The translations under genes were made by a program, and so were the position numbers. A stretch of DNA of 64,000 bases from Symsagittifera roscoffensis (Eukaryota; Xenacoelomorpha; Acoela; Convolutidae): contig NC_087069.1 in the NCBI RefSeq assembly GCF_963678635.1, forward strand, positions 40,943,883 through 41,007,882, in the 5' to 3' direction. The notes under the pieces were generated by a model. That model saw only the letters and a list, made by a program, of their open reading frames with translations, was not told the DNA's origin and made no database searches. Below, one piece after another: positions 42,044 through 51,361 of the stretch. Position 1 is the stretch's first letter, and each line of letters begins with the position of its first letter.

Positions 42044-43384
42044 ATGCCCTTACCGATCCCACCTGCACAGCCGCTCATCGGAGCAAAGAGACATCGTGAT
42101 GGGCCAGGCCCGTCACATTCGGTCGACTCTCCCACAGCTGCTCCTCCTCCGAAGAGAGTGAGGGTGAGCGAAATAGAAATCCAGACGTCGGAGACAATTG
42201 AGACGTTGGAGAAGAAGGAGAGAGATCAGAGCGAGCTGTGTGCCAAACTCCAGGAGTATAGAGCGATAGCTCGAGAAAGAGATGAATGGAAGAAGAAATA
42301 TGAAGATCTACAGGTGGCTTACAAGGAGGATGAAATAAAGCACCTGAAGGAGCTGTATATGGCAAAGGTGAGCCAAGTGTCACATGAAGTTCTGACAAGA
42401 GTACAGGAGCTGTGTGCATCTAGAGGGCCCGAGGCTCCTCAGCAGACACAACAGTCTGCTTCCAGTCAGAGGAACACGATACCAGACCCTTCTGACACCT
42501 ATCTCGCTCCTCAGTTCCAAGAATCATTCAACCAAGTGGCCAGAGCAACAATGGATGAGATCAACAGAACTACTGGGCGGACATTGGGTAGGATTGTTCC
42601 TTCCCAACGTCGTGATCATTCATCCAATAGCTCGGAGCGACCACCCCGCACGGTAGCGTCCTCGGGGACTGCGCATGGCGGAACCTTTCAAAAGTCCCGC
42701 GTGGTAGACATTAGGAAGAATCTGATGGCACGTCACCAGTTCACGCAAGTGGCTGCGGAGCATCCTCGAGCCTGCCTGAATGACATGAGCTGGAACCCCG
42801 CTACGAGTGACCAGGTAATTTCCCCAGGGAGTCGCCACTTGATCATAGGAGACAGTTTGGTGAGGGATACCTTTGGAGGAGCCTCAGTGGCTCAGGTCAT
42901 CAAGATGATGGAATTCCAGAGCGAAGATCACCTGGATACACTGGTAATAATGCTGGGAACCAACGACGTCTCGAGAGCCCCAGTGACTCCGGAGAGCAAG
43001 TGGGAGCCTTTATTGATATGCCTCTTGAACGAACTGAAGGAGAAGTACAGGCCCAGGCTTGTAGTGCTGTGCACGATACCACAAAACCCGCTGGTGGGCA
43101 CCACAGTGGCAGATTTCATGAATGGCAACGTGACACGGTGGAACGAAATGATCCGCAGTCTGGTGAGAAACAACCCTGGCGAGCTGCGACTTCTGGATCT
43201 CGAAAACATGCTGCGCATGATTGATCACATCGCGCTTACCAGAGATGGAATACATTTCAACACCCAACGAGGGAGACACTGGGTCAATGATGTATTTCAG
43301 ACGCAATTGAGGGAAGTGGAGCAGGAGTCGAGGGCGACCAGTTCTCTGGCTCGGACCATCTCTGGACCGGAGGAGATAGAATAA
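42044..43384 (+). CDS. SGNH/GDSL hydrolase-domain protein (giant element)
   Basis: A 446-residue open stretch. Residues 1-50 form a Pro/Ser linker with a basic PPKRVRV patch. About 55-130 is a strong coiled coil (ETLEKKERDQSELCAKLQEY ... KEDEIKHLKELY). A Ser-rich linker follows, and then the hydrolase at about 260-425: block I HLIIGDSLVRDTFGG, block III VIMLGTNDVSR, block V ALTRDGIHFN. These are the Ser, Asn and Asp-x-x-His signatures of the SGNH fold. Known SGNH enzymes deacetylate or de-esterify lipids, sugars and peptidoglycan-like polymers, and some retroelements (CR1-type LINEs) carry an esterase of this fold. The substrate here is unknown. No signal peptide is visible. Fossil. Confidence 0.9.
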   Translation: MPLPIPPAQPLIGAKRHRDGPGPSHSVDSPTAAPPPKRVRVSEIEIQTSETIETLEKKERDQSELCAKLQEYRAIARERDEWKKKYEDLQVAYKEDEIKHLKELYMAKVSQVSHEVLTRVQELCASRGPEAPQQTQQSASSQRNTIPDPSDTYLAPQFQESFNQVARATMDEINRTTGRTLGRIVPSQRRDHSSNSSERPPRTVASSGTAHGGTFQKSRVVDIRKNLMARHQFTQVAAEHPRACLNDMSWNPATSDQVISPGSRHLIIGDSLVRDTFGGASVAQVIKMMEFQSEDHLDTLVIMLGTNDVSRAPVTPESKWEPLLICLLNELKEKYRPRLVVLCTIPQNPLVGTTVADFMNGNVTRWNEMIRSLVRNNPGELRLLDLENMLRMIDHIALTRDGIHFNTQRGRHWVNDVFQTQLREVEQESRATSSLARTISGPEEIE

Positions 43385-43392
43385 GGGCAAGC

Positions 43393-44307
43393 GTGCCCGA
43401 ATCCCTCGTCAACCGCCTAGGGCCCTTGACGATGGAGACGGCTGCAGCTGCAACCGTCGCTCCGAGCTCAAACGTAAGAGAGAGGCTAGGGACTGCTTCT
43501 CCTCCCAGAACACAACCGCTTGAAAGCCGACTCGGGAGATTAGTTGATCAGAACAGGAATAACTCCCAGACCGTGTCTAGGAGGAACGATCCGCCTGCCA
43601 TGGCAAACCCAGCTTCAGCAGCCGGACCGTCTACGAGCGCCGTGCCAGTGGAGGGAGTTGAACCAGGCAGCGTGCTGCTTTGGAACCGATCAGACCCTAG
43701 TCATTGGGGACAGTAAAAGACGGACATGTCAACGAATTTGAACATGAATACCTTGACGTGTCGGGAAGACGCAATGAGAATGATTGGCGGAGAAAGTCCC
43801 ACAGTGTCGCGACTATATCGGATACCGGGCGTGGATTGGATGCTAGCAGAGCAGGAGTAGTTCAGCTCCACGACTGCGCTCCGGCACGCAGACTTGAATG
43901 GATTGCCTCAGGACAATACCTTTGGACCTTTGAATACCCGGTCTCTTACGGACGTCCGACAGAGAGCCCGGGAACTGACGCCACCTGCTCGCAAGGGCAA
44001 GTTTCAGGCAGATAACAAGCCTAATAACAAGCATCACAAGATGTACAGGCAGTTCGCTAAACCACCCGGTCAGACGTCTGGCGAATATTCGAGCGACTAC
44101 CCCCGAACGACCACGGTGGATGGAGATGACAAGAGATATGGGAAACTGAAGGCCCCAATAGGCGACGGCCTGTTTGCAGCTTATGATCCCTTAGATATGA
44201 AAGCTGCCAAGTATCTGATTGTGGCCAGTTCCGATTATCTCTATACGCCCCGTTCTCTCTTTTGGCCCGACGTGATTTTCTTGACGGCGCCTAAATTGGA
44301 CTGGTGA
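43393..44307 (+). pseudogene. Second GDSL-like module, first part
   Basis: Open stretches at 43393-43716, 43544-43741 and 43894-44307 cover this region. After a Pro/Ser-rich linker, a TLVIGDSK segment (near 43695-43720) resembles block I of the SGNH fold. It is the second such block within about 900 bp of the end of the first hydrolase. The later part (YDPLDMKAAKYLIVASSDYLYTPRSLFWPDVIFLTAPKLDW, about 44190-44307) is a hydrophobic-rich ordered stretch. The region is broken. Confidence 0.5.
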
Positions 44308-44319
44308 CAGGCAATAGGC

Positions 44320-45063
44320 ATGATGATAAGTGTGCGAATGGTTTTCAGCATGGAGCCGCAGGTGATAGTGGTTGCAGGCTCAAATGATCATCTGCAAAGC
44401 AGGGGCTTGTTGACACGTCTGACGGATGGGTCGATCCCGAGCAACGAGGTCATAGGGGAGGCGATAATGACATTGCTCTCGGCGATGGCTGAGGTAGAAA
44501 CAGCAGCAAAACAACGTTTCACCCAAAATGTAGTGAAGGTGGTCTTTGTGTTGTCACCAGGGTACGCTGCATTGCCAGAACCCCTTCAGTTTGTGTACAC
44601 GATGGTCACAACGATAGCAGAGGGACGGTTCAACGTGATAATTCCTGCCCCGAACAAAGTGGTAGACCCAGACAATTACTACCCGTCCCGATCTGAGCTT
44701 CCTGCCGTTTGCGCTGACATTTCCAATGCCATACAGGGACTCAAAGATTGTAGCACAACTCGGTTGGTGCTAGATGAGGTTCTGGGGTTGGAGCTGTCCA
44801 ACTTTGCCAGATTGCTGAAGTTAAGACCAGGGGTAGATGACGATCATCTGTTAGTACAACAGGTGGCTGATGATCTCTGGTTCAGACAGATGGATCATGC
44901 CGAGAATGAGGAGGGAAGGACAGTCAGGAAGAACATGACGTCAGCGGAAGAAGATCTCATGGCAATGGCTTTGCGCACGAAGCCGCACAACAACGTATAT
45001 TTGTACTTGTCACCAAGGCTGTGCACCCGGGTGAGGACGCGTTCGAGCATGTGCCGGCAGTGA
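44320..45063 (+). CDS. Second GDSL-like module, later part
   Basis: A 247-residue open stretch. VIVVAGSNDHLQSRGLL (about residues 14-30) resembles SGNH block III (G-x-N-D). A helix, VVKVVFVLSPGYAALP (a strand plus loop) and later PGVDDDHLLVQQVADDLWF follow. The last part could supply the D-x-x-H of block V, but the spacing and context are weaker than in the first hydrolase. It could be a diverged, possibly non-catalytic SGNH domain, or an unrelated Rossmann-like fold. Confidence 0.5.
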   Translation: MMISVRMVFSMEPQVIVVAGSNDHLQSRGLLTRLTDGSIPSNEVIGEAIMTLLSAMAEVETAAKQRFTQNVVKVVFVLSPGYAALPEPLQFVYTMVTTIAEGRFNVIIPAPNKVVDPDNYYPSRSELPAVCADISNAIQGLKDCSTTRLVLDEVLGLELSNFARLLKLRPGVDDDHLLVQQVADDLWFRQMDHAENEEGRTVRKNMTSAEEDLMAMALRTKPHNNVYLYLSPRLCTRVRTRSSMCRQ

Positions 45064-46197
45064 TAAAAGAGATACACGTGTATCTGAAGAACTTGTTTGA
45101 TGCCCGGGAGTTAGCTGGGGGCATGATGTTGAAATTGATGCAGGACGTAAACACGATGTCACTGGACAAGTTCCAAGCTGACGTGCTAATCACGAGGGCA
45201 CAGTATGAACGATCGGATGCCATCTTGGGTGGAATGGGAGTGGGATGGACGCCATCCTTCCTGTCGACGTGCTATCCGAGGGCATCTCGGAACCTGATCG
45301 CGAGTTTCGTCAAGGATATCAGGAAGTTGTCGATTGGCCTGATATTAGCCCTATACGTGACCTTTGGTCATGAAAATTTCGTGAAGGGACCGGCGAACCT
45401 CTTCACCCAAGCGTTGGCAGATTTGAGATTGGACTGGGTGATTTGCTTGTGCTGTTGCGTTACCCTGAACAACTCCAGGGAACAAGTCGTGAGTTCAACG
45501 CGCAGTTGGAAACCGCCTCGCTCAGGAAGATGAAAGACTGGAGGACTCTCCTGCTCCAATACCTCTTGCAACAGAACAGAAGCGTCACGGTCGACTGGGT
45601 GATTTGCTTGTGCTGTTGCGTTACCCTGAACAACTCCAGGGAACAAGTCGTGAGTTCAACGCGCAGTTGGAAACCGTCTCGCTCAGGAAGATGAAAGACT
45701 GGAGGACTCTCCTGCTCCAATACCTCTTGCGACAGAACAGAAGCGTCACGGGAGAAGATAAGGTGGCAACGGATGCGGGTGAGTGTAAGCAGTATTGTGG
45801 CATGCCCTTGCTGACAGATTTGGCTGTCATGATGCGGATCGATCCGTTGGCTCTGATTCACGGACTGCGGGAATTCGTCACGGTGGTGTATGGACCGGTG
45901 ATGTCTTTCGCGTTCCCGGACGTGCAAGTCAAGGCATACAGGAATTCTGTGTTGTATGTCAACCTGGTCTCAGTCGTGGATTGTTCCGTGCTGAATTGGG
46001 TAGAGCAGAGGGAGCTGAGAGGGCTGGCCAGCGACGATAGGCTGTTCGGAAGAATAGCGGAGCCAGGTTGGGTGTTGATGGATTTCAACAACCACTTCAA
46101 GTGCCGAATGGGCCGTGAGGACCTTTCCCACATCCAGTTTAACCCGAAGCTTTGGAATTTGAGACAAGTAGTGAAGGATACAGGAGCGGCTATGTGA
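45021..46197 (+). pseudogene. Unrecognised accessory region, helical protein
   Basis: Covered by open stretches at 45021-45533 and 45604-46197. The protein is mostly helical with a few aromatic-rich segments (ILGGMGVGWTPSFLSTCYPRASRNLIASFV; YCGMPLLTDLAVMMRIDPLALIHGLREFVTVVYGPVMSF). The text follows directly from the second GDSL-like stretch and looks like one continuous protein family that I recall as unnamed Caenorhabditis proteins. No catalytic motif is evident. Fossil with breaks. Confidence 0.55.
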
Positions 46198-46398
46198 GTC
46201 CCACTCTTGCCAGAAGCCTACGCACACGCGAAAGAGAACCAGCAAGCGTGGCATTCTGGGTCCAGGCCGCTGCCGGACCAATGCCCTCGATTTCCACCGA
46301 TAAGGAGGATGTTGTTGGGAGTCACATCTCCCGTCATTGCCCCTCGCATCGGAGCCGCTCGTGATGCAGAGAAGAGGATGCTGAAGTGAAGTGAAGGG

Positions 46399-47100
46399 AT
46401 GGAGCCGCGCTTCATCAGCTGGAATGTTGCAGCCGCGCACACGTTTGACTTCTCATTTCCTGATTCTTGGAGTAGGGAAAAGATCAAGGCACTACCTTCC
46501 AGGAGACCAGAGGTCTCGGCTGAAATGTGGAACGAGGTGTATACTCCCACAGATGACTTGTCAAGACTGATGTGGTCAGGAGAAGTGAAAGTAGTGATGC
46601 TGGAAGTGGTAAAGGAGTGCAGAGGAGGCTCATACATAACGATAGAGGACCTGGCACCACATGGTGAGAAGTCCGTAGAATTCCTGGTGAACGATGAATT
46701 GTTTTATCACGCAGGAGACATGACCGTACCGGCGCGGCCGGACTCGGGCATAGACACACGACAAGGCCCTTCAGGACCCAAGCCGAAACTTGATGCAGAT
46801 GACGATGAATTGATGGATCAGGACGATAACGATAACGACATCGAGGGAAAGACGGGAAAACCGGGTGAGACGGATCTAGGAGCGTTGGAGAGAGACTTGC
46901 TAGAATACCGGTTCAGTGAAGACGACGATGGGGAAGTCGATGGGAGTCTATTGCTGATGACGCCGTCGTCTTTCATGTCCCCTACAAAGGAGGCGTCGGC
47001 TGACTTATCTCCGATGGACCCAATAAGTCAGGCGAGAGAGTGCCGAAGCAGGGATCCGCAAAGATTGCTCCATGAGTCACCGAGGAGGAGAAAAATCTAA
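46399..47100 (+). CDS. Unrecognised accessory protein with acidic tail
   Basis: A 233-residue open stretch. The first 110 residues appear globular (FISWNVAAAHTFDFSFPDSWSREK; MLEVVKECRGGSYITIEDLAPHGEKSVEFLVNDELFYHAG). Then comes an acidic low-complexity stretch (DADDDELMDQDDNDNDIEG) and a Ser/Pro-rich end with basic RRRK at the terminus. The 46200-46398 interval just before is of the same character. I recognise no family. Confidence 0.6.
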   Translation: MEPRFISWNVAAAHTFDFSFPDSWSREKIKALPSRRPEVSAEMWNEVYTPTDDLSRLMWSGEVKVVMLEVVKECRGGSYITIEDLAPHGEKSVEFLVNDELFYHAGDMTVPARPDSGIDTRQGPSGPKPKLDADDDELMDQDDNDNDIEGKTGKPGETDLGALERDLLEYRFSEDDDGEVDGSLLLMTPSSFMSPTKEASADLSPMDPISQARECRSRDPQRLLHESPRRRKI

Positions 47101-47106
47101 GAGTCA

Positions 47107-48189
47107 ATGAGGGTATCCTTCCTGAGTACGCTACCGGAAGAGGAATGGGAGAGATATCAAAGTGAGTTAGAAGGCAAGACAGGGGCAACCTGGAGCCGAG
47201 TGAATTTCATGGAGAAGTCATGGGACGTGATACGACGATATGGGACGCAGTCCATAAGGAAGGTGGGATTGAACGAACCCATCATGCGTGAGGTCCTGGA
47301 GAAAATAGTGAACTCCATGGAGTCGGATGTTCTGACCGAGTCAGTTACAGAAGACAGTGCCGATGATCAGCAGGTCACAAAGATATTACCTGTCAGACGA
47401 GCCAGAAAGGGGCTGAAGCGACTAAAAGGGAAGACAGGAAGTCGAGCCGTGAACACGAGAGTGGTGAAGTCGAGAGCCAGCGCAGTGGTGGCCTCTCTGA
47501 CGAGCGCAGGTCGTTCAGGCGAGAGCGGGCAAGGAGATGGTGCGACACTGACAGGGGGAGAAAAAGAGAATCTGATACCGCCTATGCTCTTGGCAGGTCT
47601 GACCATGACAGCCATGAAATCAAAGAAGACAGCACGAACCCTGGCAGACACTAAGCTAGAGATGGAGATCATCAGTCATTGTGGATCTGGAGGACTTGAA
47701 GATTACAGGCCCTCGCGAACCAACATGGCCAAGTTGAAACTGGAAGGACAACTCGACGTGGTCGAGTACAGTCGAGTCACTGTGCCGGAATCGGTCCATA
47801 TGGGAGATCCAGCAGGGGGTTATGTGGAGATGTTGAAAGCGAGGAACTCCGCGAGAGGTCACCTGATGGCTTGGAGCGAGAAGCGAGCCATGCAGCAATA
47901 TCTGAAAGAGCTTAAGGAGAGTTCAAACTTAAATCGGAAAGAATACGGCACGGTAATGTCCTCGGAAGCGAACGAAATCGGATTGGAAAAACTACTAGAA
48001 ATTTCTTGGAGGGCGGCCCTCCAGAGATACTTCGACGAGACGATGCATGCACCTGCGATGGTGGCAGCGTACCTGGCTCATCCTTGCACGAGAACTGATC
48101 TGCAAGTACGGTTGGCTTGGTGCTTGATGGGCATCAAAAGGCGGAATATGAAGCCAGTAATGATTCGAAATCACGGGAACAGGAGCTAG
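47107..48189 (+). CDS. Unrecognised accessory protein, basic middle region
   Basis: A 360-residue open stretch. An N-terminal globular part (FLSTLPEEEWERYQSELEGKTG; VIRRYGTQSIRKVGLNEPIMREVL) leads into a basic region (RRARKGLKRLKGKTGSRAVNTRVVKSRAS, about 98-125) that may bind nucleic acid or enter the nucleus. The remainder is helical (GHLMAWSEKRAMQQYLKELKE). No family is recognised. It starts seven bases after the preceding open stretch. Confidence 0.6.
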   Translation: MRVSFLSTLPEEEWERYQSELEGKTGATWSRVNFMEKSWDVIRRYGTQSIRKVGLNEPIMREVLEKIVNSMESDVLTESVTEDSADDQQVTKILPVRRARKGLKRLKGKTGSRAVNTRVVKSRASAVVASLTSAGRSGESGQGDGATLTGGEKENLIPPMLLAGLTMTAMKSKKTARTLADTKLEMEIISHCGSGGLEDYRPSRTNMAKLKLEGQLDVVEYSRVTVPESVHMGDPAGGYVEMLKARNSARGHLMAWSEKRAMQQYLKELKESSNLNRKEYGTVMSSEANEIGLEKLLEISWRAALQRYFDETMHAPAMVAAYLAHPCTRTDLQVRLAWCLMGIKRRNMKPVMIRNHGNRS

Positions 48190-49248
48190 AGTTGATGGAA
48201 GCTCTGCGAGCGTTGATTTCAAAAGACGATTCTGCGATAGCTTGGGCTAAGCGTAAGGATGCCCTTTGCTTTGTCAGGTTCGTGGTGGATCGTATCCCCT
48301 CTCCTGTTTTGGGAGAATGCATAAAGATCATTCGGCAAAAGGGAGTTGATTGCGAAAGAAACTTCCTTAGGGCACTCCTGGAACTATATCAGGATATGCC
48401 GTTGACTGTACCAAATAGGGAGTCGAATGACATGGAGAGCTATCGCAAGTTGGAAGAAGTGAGAAGATATTCCAACAAAGAATTGAAAGTGAACAGCGAG
48501 CTGATTGAAGCAGTCAGGGGACAAAAAGACTTTGCAACACTGGGAAACTGAAGTCGTTCCAATATGTGTCTGGCATACCGGGGATGGCGTATAATCCCTT
48601 CGTGAATGAAGAAGCCAGGGAAGCGTACTTCGACTATGAGCAAGTCATAGTACTCAATTTCTGGGTTGAACGGATTAAAGAAACTGGAATGATGATGGTG
48701 GAACAACCCAAGCTGGGAATTATCTTAGAAGAACGAGTGGTCGAACCCTCGGTTCCCCAGCTAAAGGGGCAAGAGAGTTTTGATTGTGGTTCTTGGGAAA
48801 ACTCGGTCCCTTGAAAACCAGTCTAGTAACGATGTGGGAACTCATGAAGCCTTCTTGGTGTCGCCATCCTAACGCCGGTTTAATCTGGGACATGACGGCG
48901 GATATCACGTTAGACCTGTATGATGACGCGAGTTTACATGATCTGGCCATGATACACCATCTGCTGGCCATGAGGTTGACGAAGCGGAAGAGCAACCCAT
49001 CCACGGAGCTATCCGAGGAAAGTCCATCGAGCAATTGGTTGGAGCAAGGCACATGCTTGGCTCAACATAGTGGGACGGAAGGACATGTTTGCATTTTGGG
49101 GCACTGCCTGATTACGCTGAGCGGGCAGCATCGACAACTGGCACGATTGTACGGAAGATTGAGCATGTCGGATAAGAGTGGCATGGAGTTGGTCGCGGAC
49201 TGTCATGGGGTGACGGATGTAAACTTGACCAGCCTTGGGATTTTGTAG
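48117..49248 (+). pseudogene. Unrecognised accessory region
   Basis: Covered by open stretches at 48117-48551, 48566-48814 and 48784-49248. The first is charged and helical (KSREQELELMEALRALISKDDSAIAWAKRKDALCFVRFVVDRI). The last contains AGLIWDMTADITLDLYDDASLHDLAMIHHLLAMRL, which reads as one or two amphipathic helices. There is no known motif. The region appears broken several times. Confidence 0.5.
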
Positions 49249-49311
49249 CATGACCAGTTCGATAGAATCGCTTGAGCGCCTGGAGCGTGCCCATGAGCTA
49301 GGTCCCTCAGC

Positions 49312-50544
49312 GTGGAAGTAATCCCTGGAGCATTGCAGACAGAGCAGAAGATCGGAGGCTGGCGAGAAGCTCTGGAGAACGAAATGAATCTGAAGGATAG
49401 TGAAGCCTATCATAAACCTACTGGTTCAAAATATTCGGTGGGTTCAAGCTCCGCGCCATATTGCAATAGTAGGTATCCTACGCACATGGTGGTGATGGAT
49501 GCGAGGACGCAGCAGGTGTTGATTGACCAACTTTTCTCAATCAAGTGCGTGAGGTTGGCCAGAATGTCGGAGAGGTCATATGATTTGTTGGCGAAGATCT
49601 TTCGGGCAGTCCCGAAGAGATCTGAAGGCGAGTTGCAAGACGTAGTGGGTGAAGAGTTCTTGAGATTGAACGAGGGTAATGTGAGTGAGTTCCAGAAGCA
49701 GAAAGCGAGTGGAGCGTTACCCACTGAAATCCTCACCATAGAAGAGAAAGACGATTTACACAGAATTCTGATGGAGGTGGAACCGTTGCTGGGAGCCTCA
49801 GGGTATCGTACCCGAAGGAACATAGTGAGAACCCATGGGGAGTATCCTTGCCACTGCTTGGCGCAGACGTTGTGGTACCCCAAACGCGGGAATCTGATGC
49901 TACTATGGGACGTGGAAGAGTTGTACTCTACGGGGTTGCCCGATCAGAATCAACATGTGTCAATCGTGGTGGTTAGTGCCATGCTGGCAGTGAGATGGTT
50001 GGAGGCTAACGCGGACACAAGTGAACAGGAGACGGCCGTGCCGACTCCTGAACAGCTGAGCAACGTGAAGATGAGTCATGAATTGGATCTTTTCAGAACC
50101 ATCTGCAAGGTTCTGAGAATACCCAAAGCCATTGAAAGAATATGGTCAAGGCAAAGATTGATGCCTTGGTTACGTGCAGTGATGACATTGTGGATTTATG
50201 AACGCGCGAAGCGTCATATGTCGAGGAACACGGAAGCCTATCATTCTTTCCAGCTAGATCTAGGACCGGGAGCCTATAAGAGAGCATTCCTGACGCACAT
50301 AAACGCGGTCACCACGGCGGTAAAGCGAGTAGCTGGAGCGCCTTGTGTAACTGAAGATGAGAAGAAAGAGGTCTTAAGAGCTGACCTAGAAAGAAATGTG
50401 AGCCTATGTCTTCACAACAGCTTTTGCAGGAACCGGGAGCAAAAGGTGAATGTGGACCTGCTACCTTGTGCAAACCGAGGCTGTTGGAACAGGAGAGTTG
50501 GGGCACGGCCCGCAACTCCATGGACATGCTGGAGAAAGTCCTAG
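49312..50544 (+). CDS. Unrecognised large accessory protein, last in the element
   Basis: A 410-residue open stretch. Ordered segments include SVGSSSAPYCNSRYPTHMVVMDARTQQVLIDQL, RTHGEYPCHCLAQTLWYPKRGNLMLLWDVEELYSTGL and LMPWLRAVMTLWIYERAKRHMSRN. Conserved-looking Cys and His residues (CHC near residue 180, C near 375 and 390) might bind metal, though this is not diagnostic. There is no transmembrane hairpin or furin-type site that would argue for an envelope protein. An overlapping acidic C-terminus (EKVLEDSEAEDQDGEAME) ends at 50588. Confidence 0.6.
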   Translation: MEVIPGALQTEQKIGGWREALENEMNLKDSEAYHKPTGSKYSVGSSSAPYCNSRYPTHMVVMDARTQQVLIDQLFSIKCVRLARMSERSYDLLAKIFRAVPKRSEGELQDVVGEEFLRLNEGNVSEFQKQKASGALPTEILTIEEKDDLHRILMEVEPLLGASGYRTRRNIVRTHGEYPCHCLAQTLWYPKRGNLMLLWDVEELYSTGLPDQNQHVSIVVVSAMLAVRWLEANADTSEQETAVPTPEQLSNVKMSHELDLFRTICKVLRIPKAIERIWSRQRLMPWLRAVMTLWIYERAKRHMSRNTEAYHSFQLDLGPGAYKRAFLTHINAVTTAVKRVAGAPCVTEDEKKEVLRADLERNVSLCLHNSFCRNREQKVNVDLLPCANRGCWNRRVGARPATPWTCWRKS

Positions 50545-50588
50545 AAGACAGCGAAGCTGAAGATCAGGATGGAGAAGCAATGGAATGA

Positions 50589-51347
50589 AGATGATGGAAC
50601 GAAGAGGACAAGTGAAGACGTGAGCAAGAAAAGAAGAGAAGGAGAAAAAACTTGATTGTCTTTGTGTGTTAAAATTTGATCCAATTAACCAAGTTTTGAT
50701 TATTGAACTTGTTAAACTTTTTGTTTTGATTTAGTTTGGTCAAACCAAACTTTGAAAATTGTTACAATTGTTAAAATTGTTGAAAGAGAATTTTAGTTTT
50801 GCTACTTATGTATATATATAGAACTTAGGTGAGTATATTTACCTATTTAAACATGACTGAAGTTTTTAAACTGTGTAAGACACAATTTCACTGTGTGGCG
50901 ACATGGTAAGTTTGAGTAAACTCGCTCGAAAAGGGTGAGTAACTCAATGACTTTCCTAGCCACAGAGTTTCTTAGTTTTAAGATTGAAAGGACCGCATAA
51001 ACAACTGATTATACTTGGTGAGTGATGTTAAGTTAATTTTAACGGGTGCGTGGCCGTGCCACGTCCCAACTTTTTAATCACAAAGAGCGAAAAGAAGTTT
51101 TATGGCAAAACGACGGAAGTAGTCAGAAAAGAATTTTTATCTAGGACACTCCTCATGGTGCAAATTTTGTGAAAATGTTGAAAGGCAGTGAGATGTAGTA
51201 CGATGCCATTTGTGAACACGTAGTGAGTTGAGGTGGAGTAGATAAATTTCATTTTCTTATGCGATTTGTAAGATTGATTACAGAGAACTGGAACACTACT
51301 TGACGATAACCCGGTGTTATGCGATCAATAGGGACATTGATGGGGAC
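50589..51347 (+). other. 3' untranslated region of the giant element
   Basis: AT-rich and gene-free. It has repeated TTGTT and AATTGTT words at 50670-50790 and a perfect hairpin AGTTTGGT-CAA-ACCAAACT at 50733-50751. It ends in a segment (GCGATCAATAGGGACATTGATGG near 51321-51343) that is a diverged copy of the coding DNA at about 40597-40617. Confidence 0.7.
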
Positions 51348-51361
51348 TTGTCCGGGGAGTA
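51348..51361 (+). promoter_or_regulatory. Polypurine tract before the 3' LTR
   Basis: TTGTCCGGGGAGTA directly abuts the TG of the 3' LTR at 51362, where the plus-strand primer of LTR elements is made. The purine core GGGGAGTA is short. Near-identical copies of the motif occur inside the element at 38083-38094, 38123-38137, 38165-38179 and 40621-40635. Confidence 0.6.

Noticed and set aside
49312-50544. Envelope-like protein at the 3' end of the giant element
   Set aside because: It has no signal peptide, no membrane-spanning hydrophobic segment and no furin-type cleavage site, and none of the other accessory stretches shows these either.
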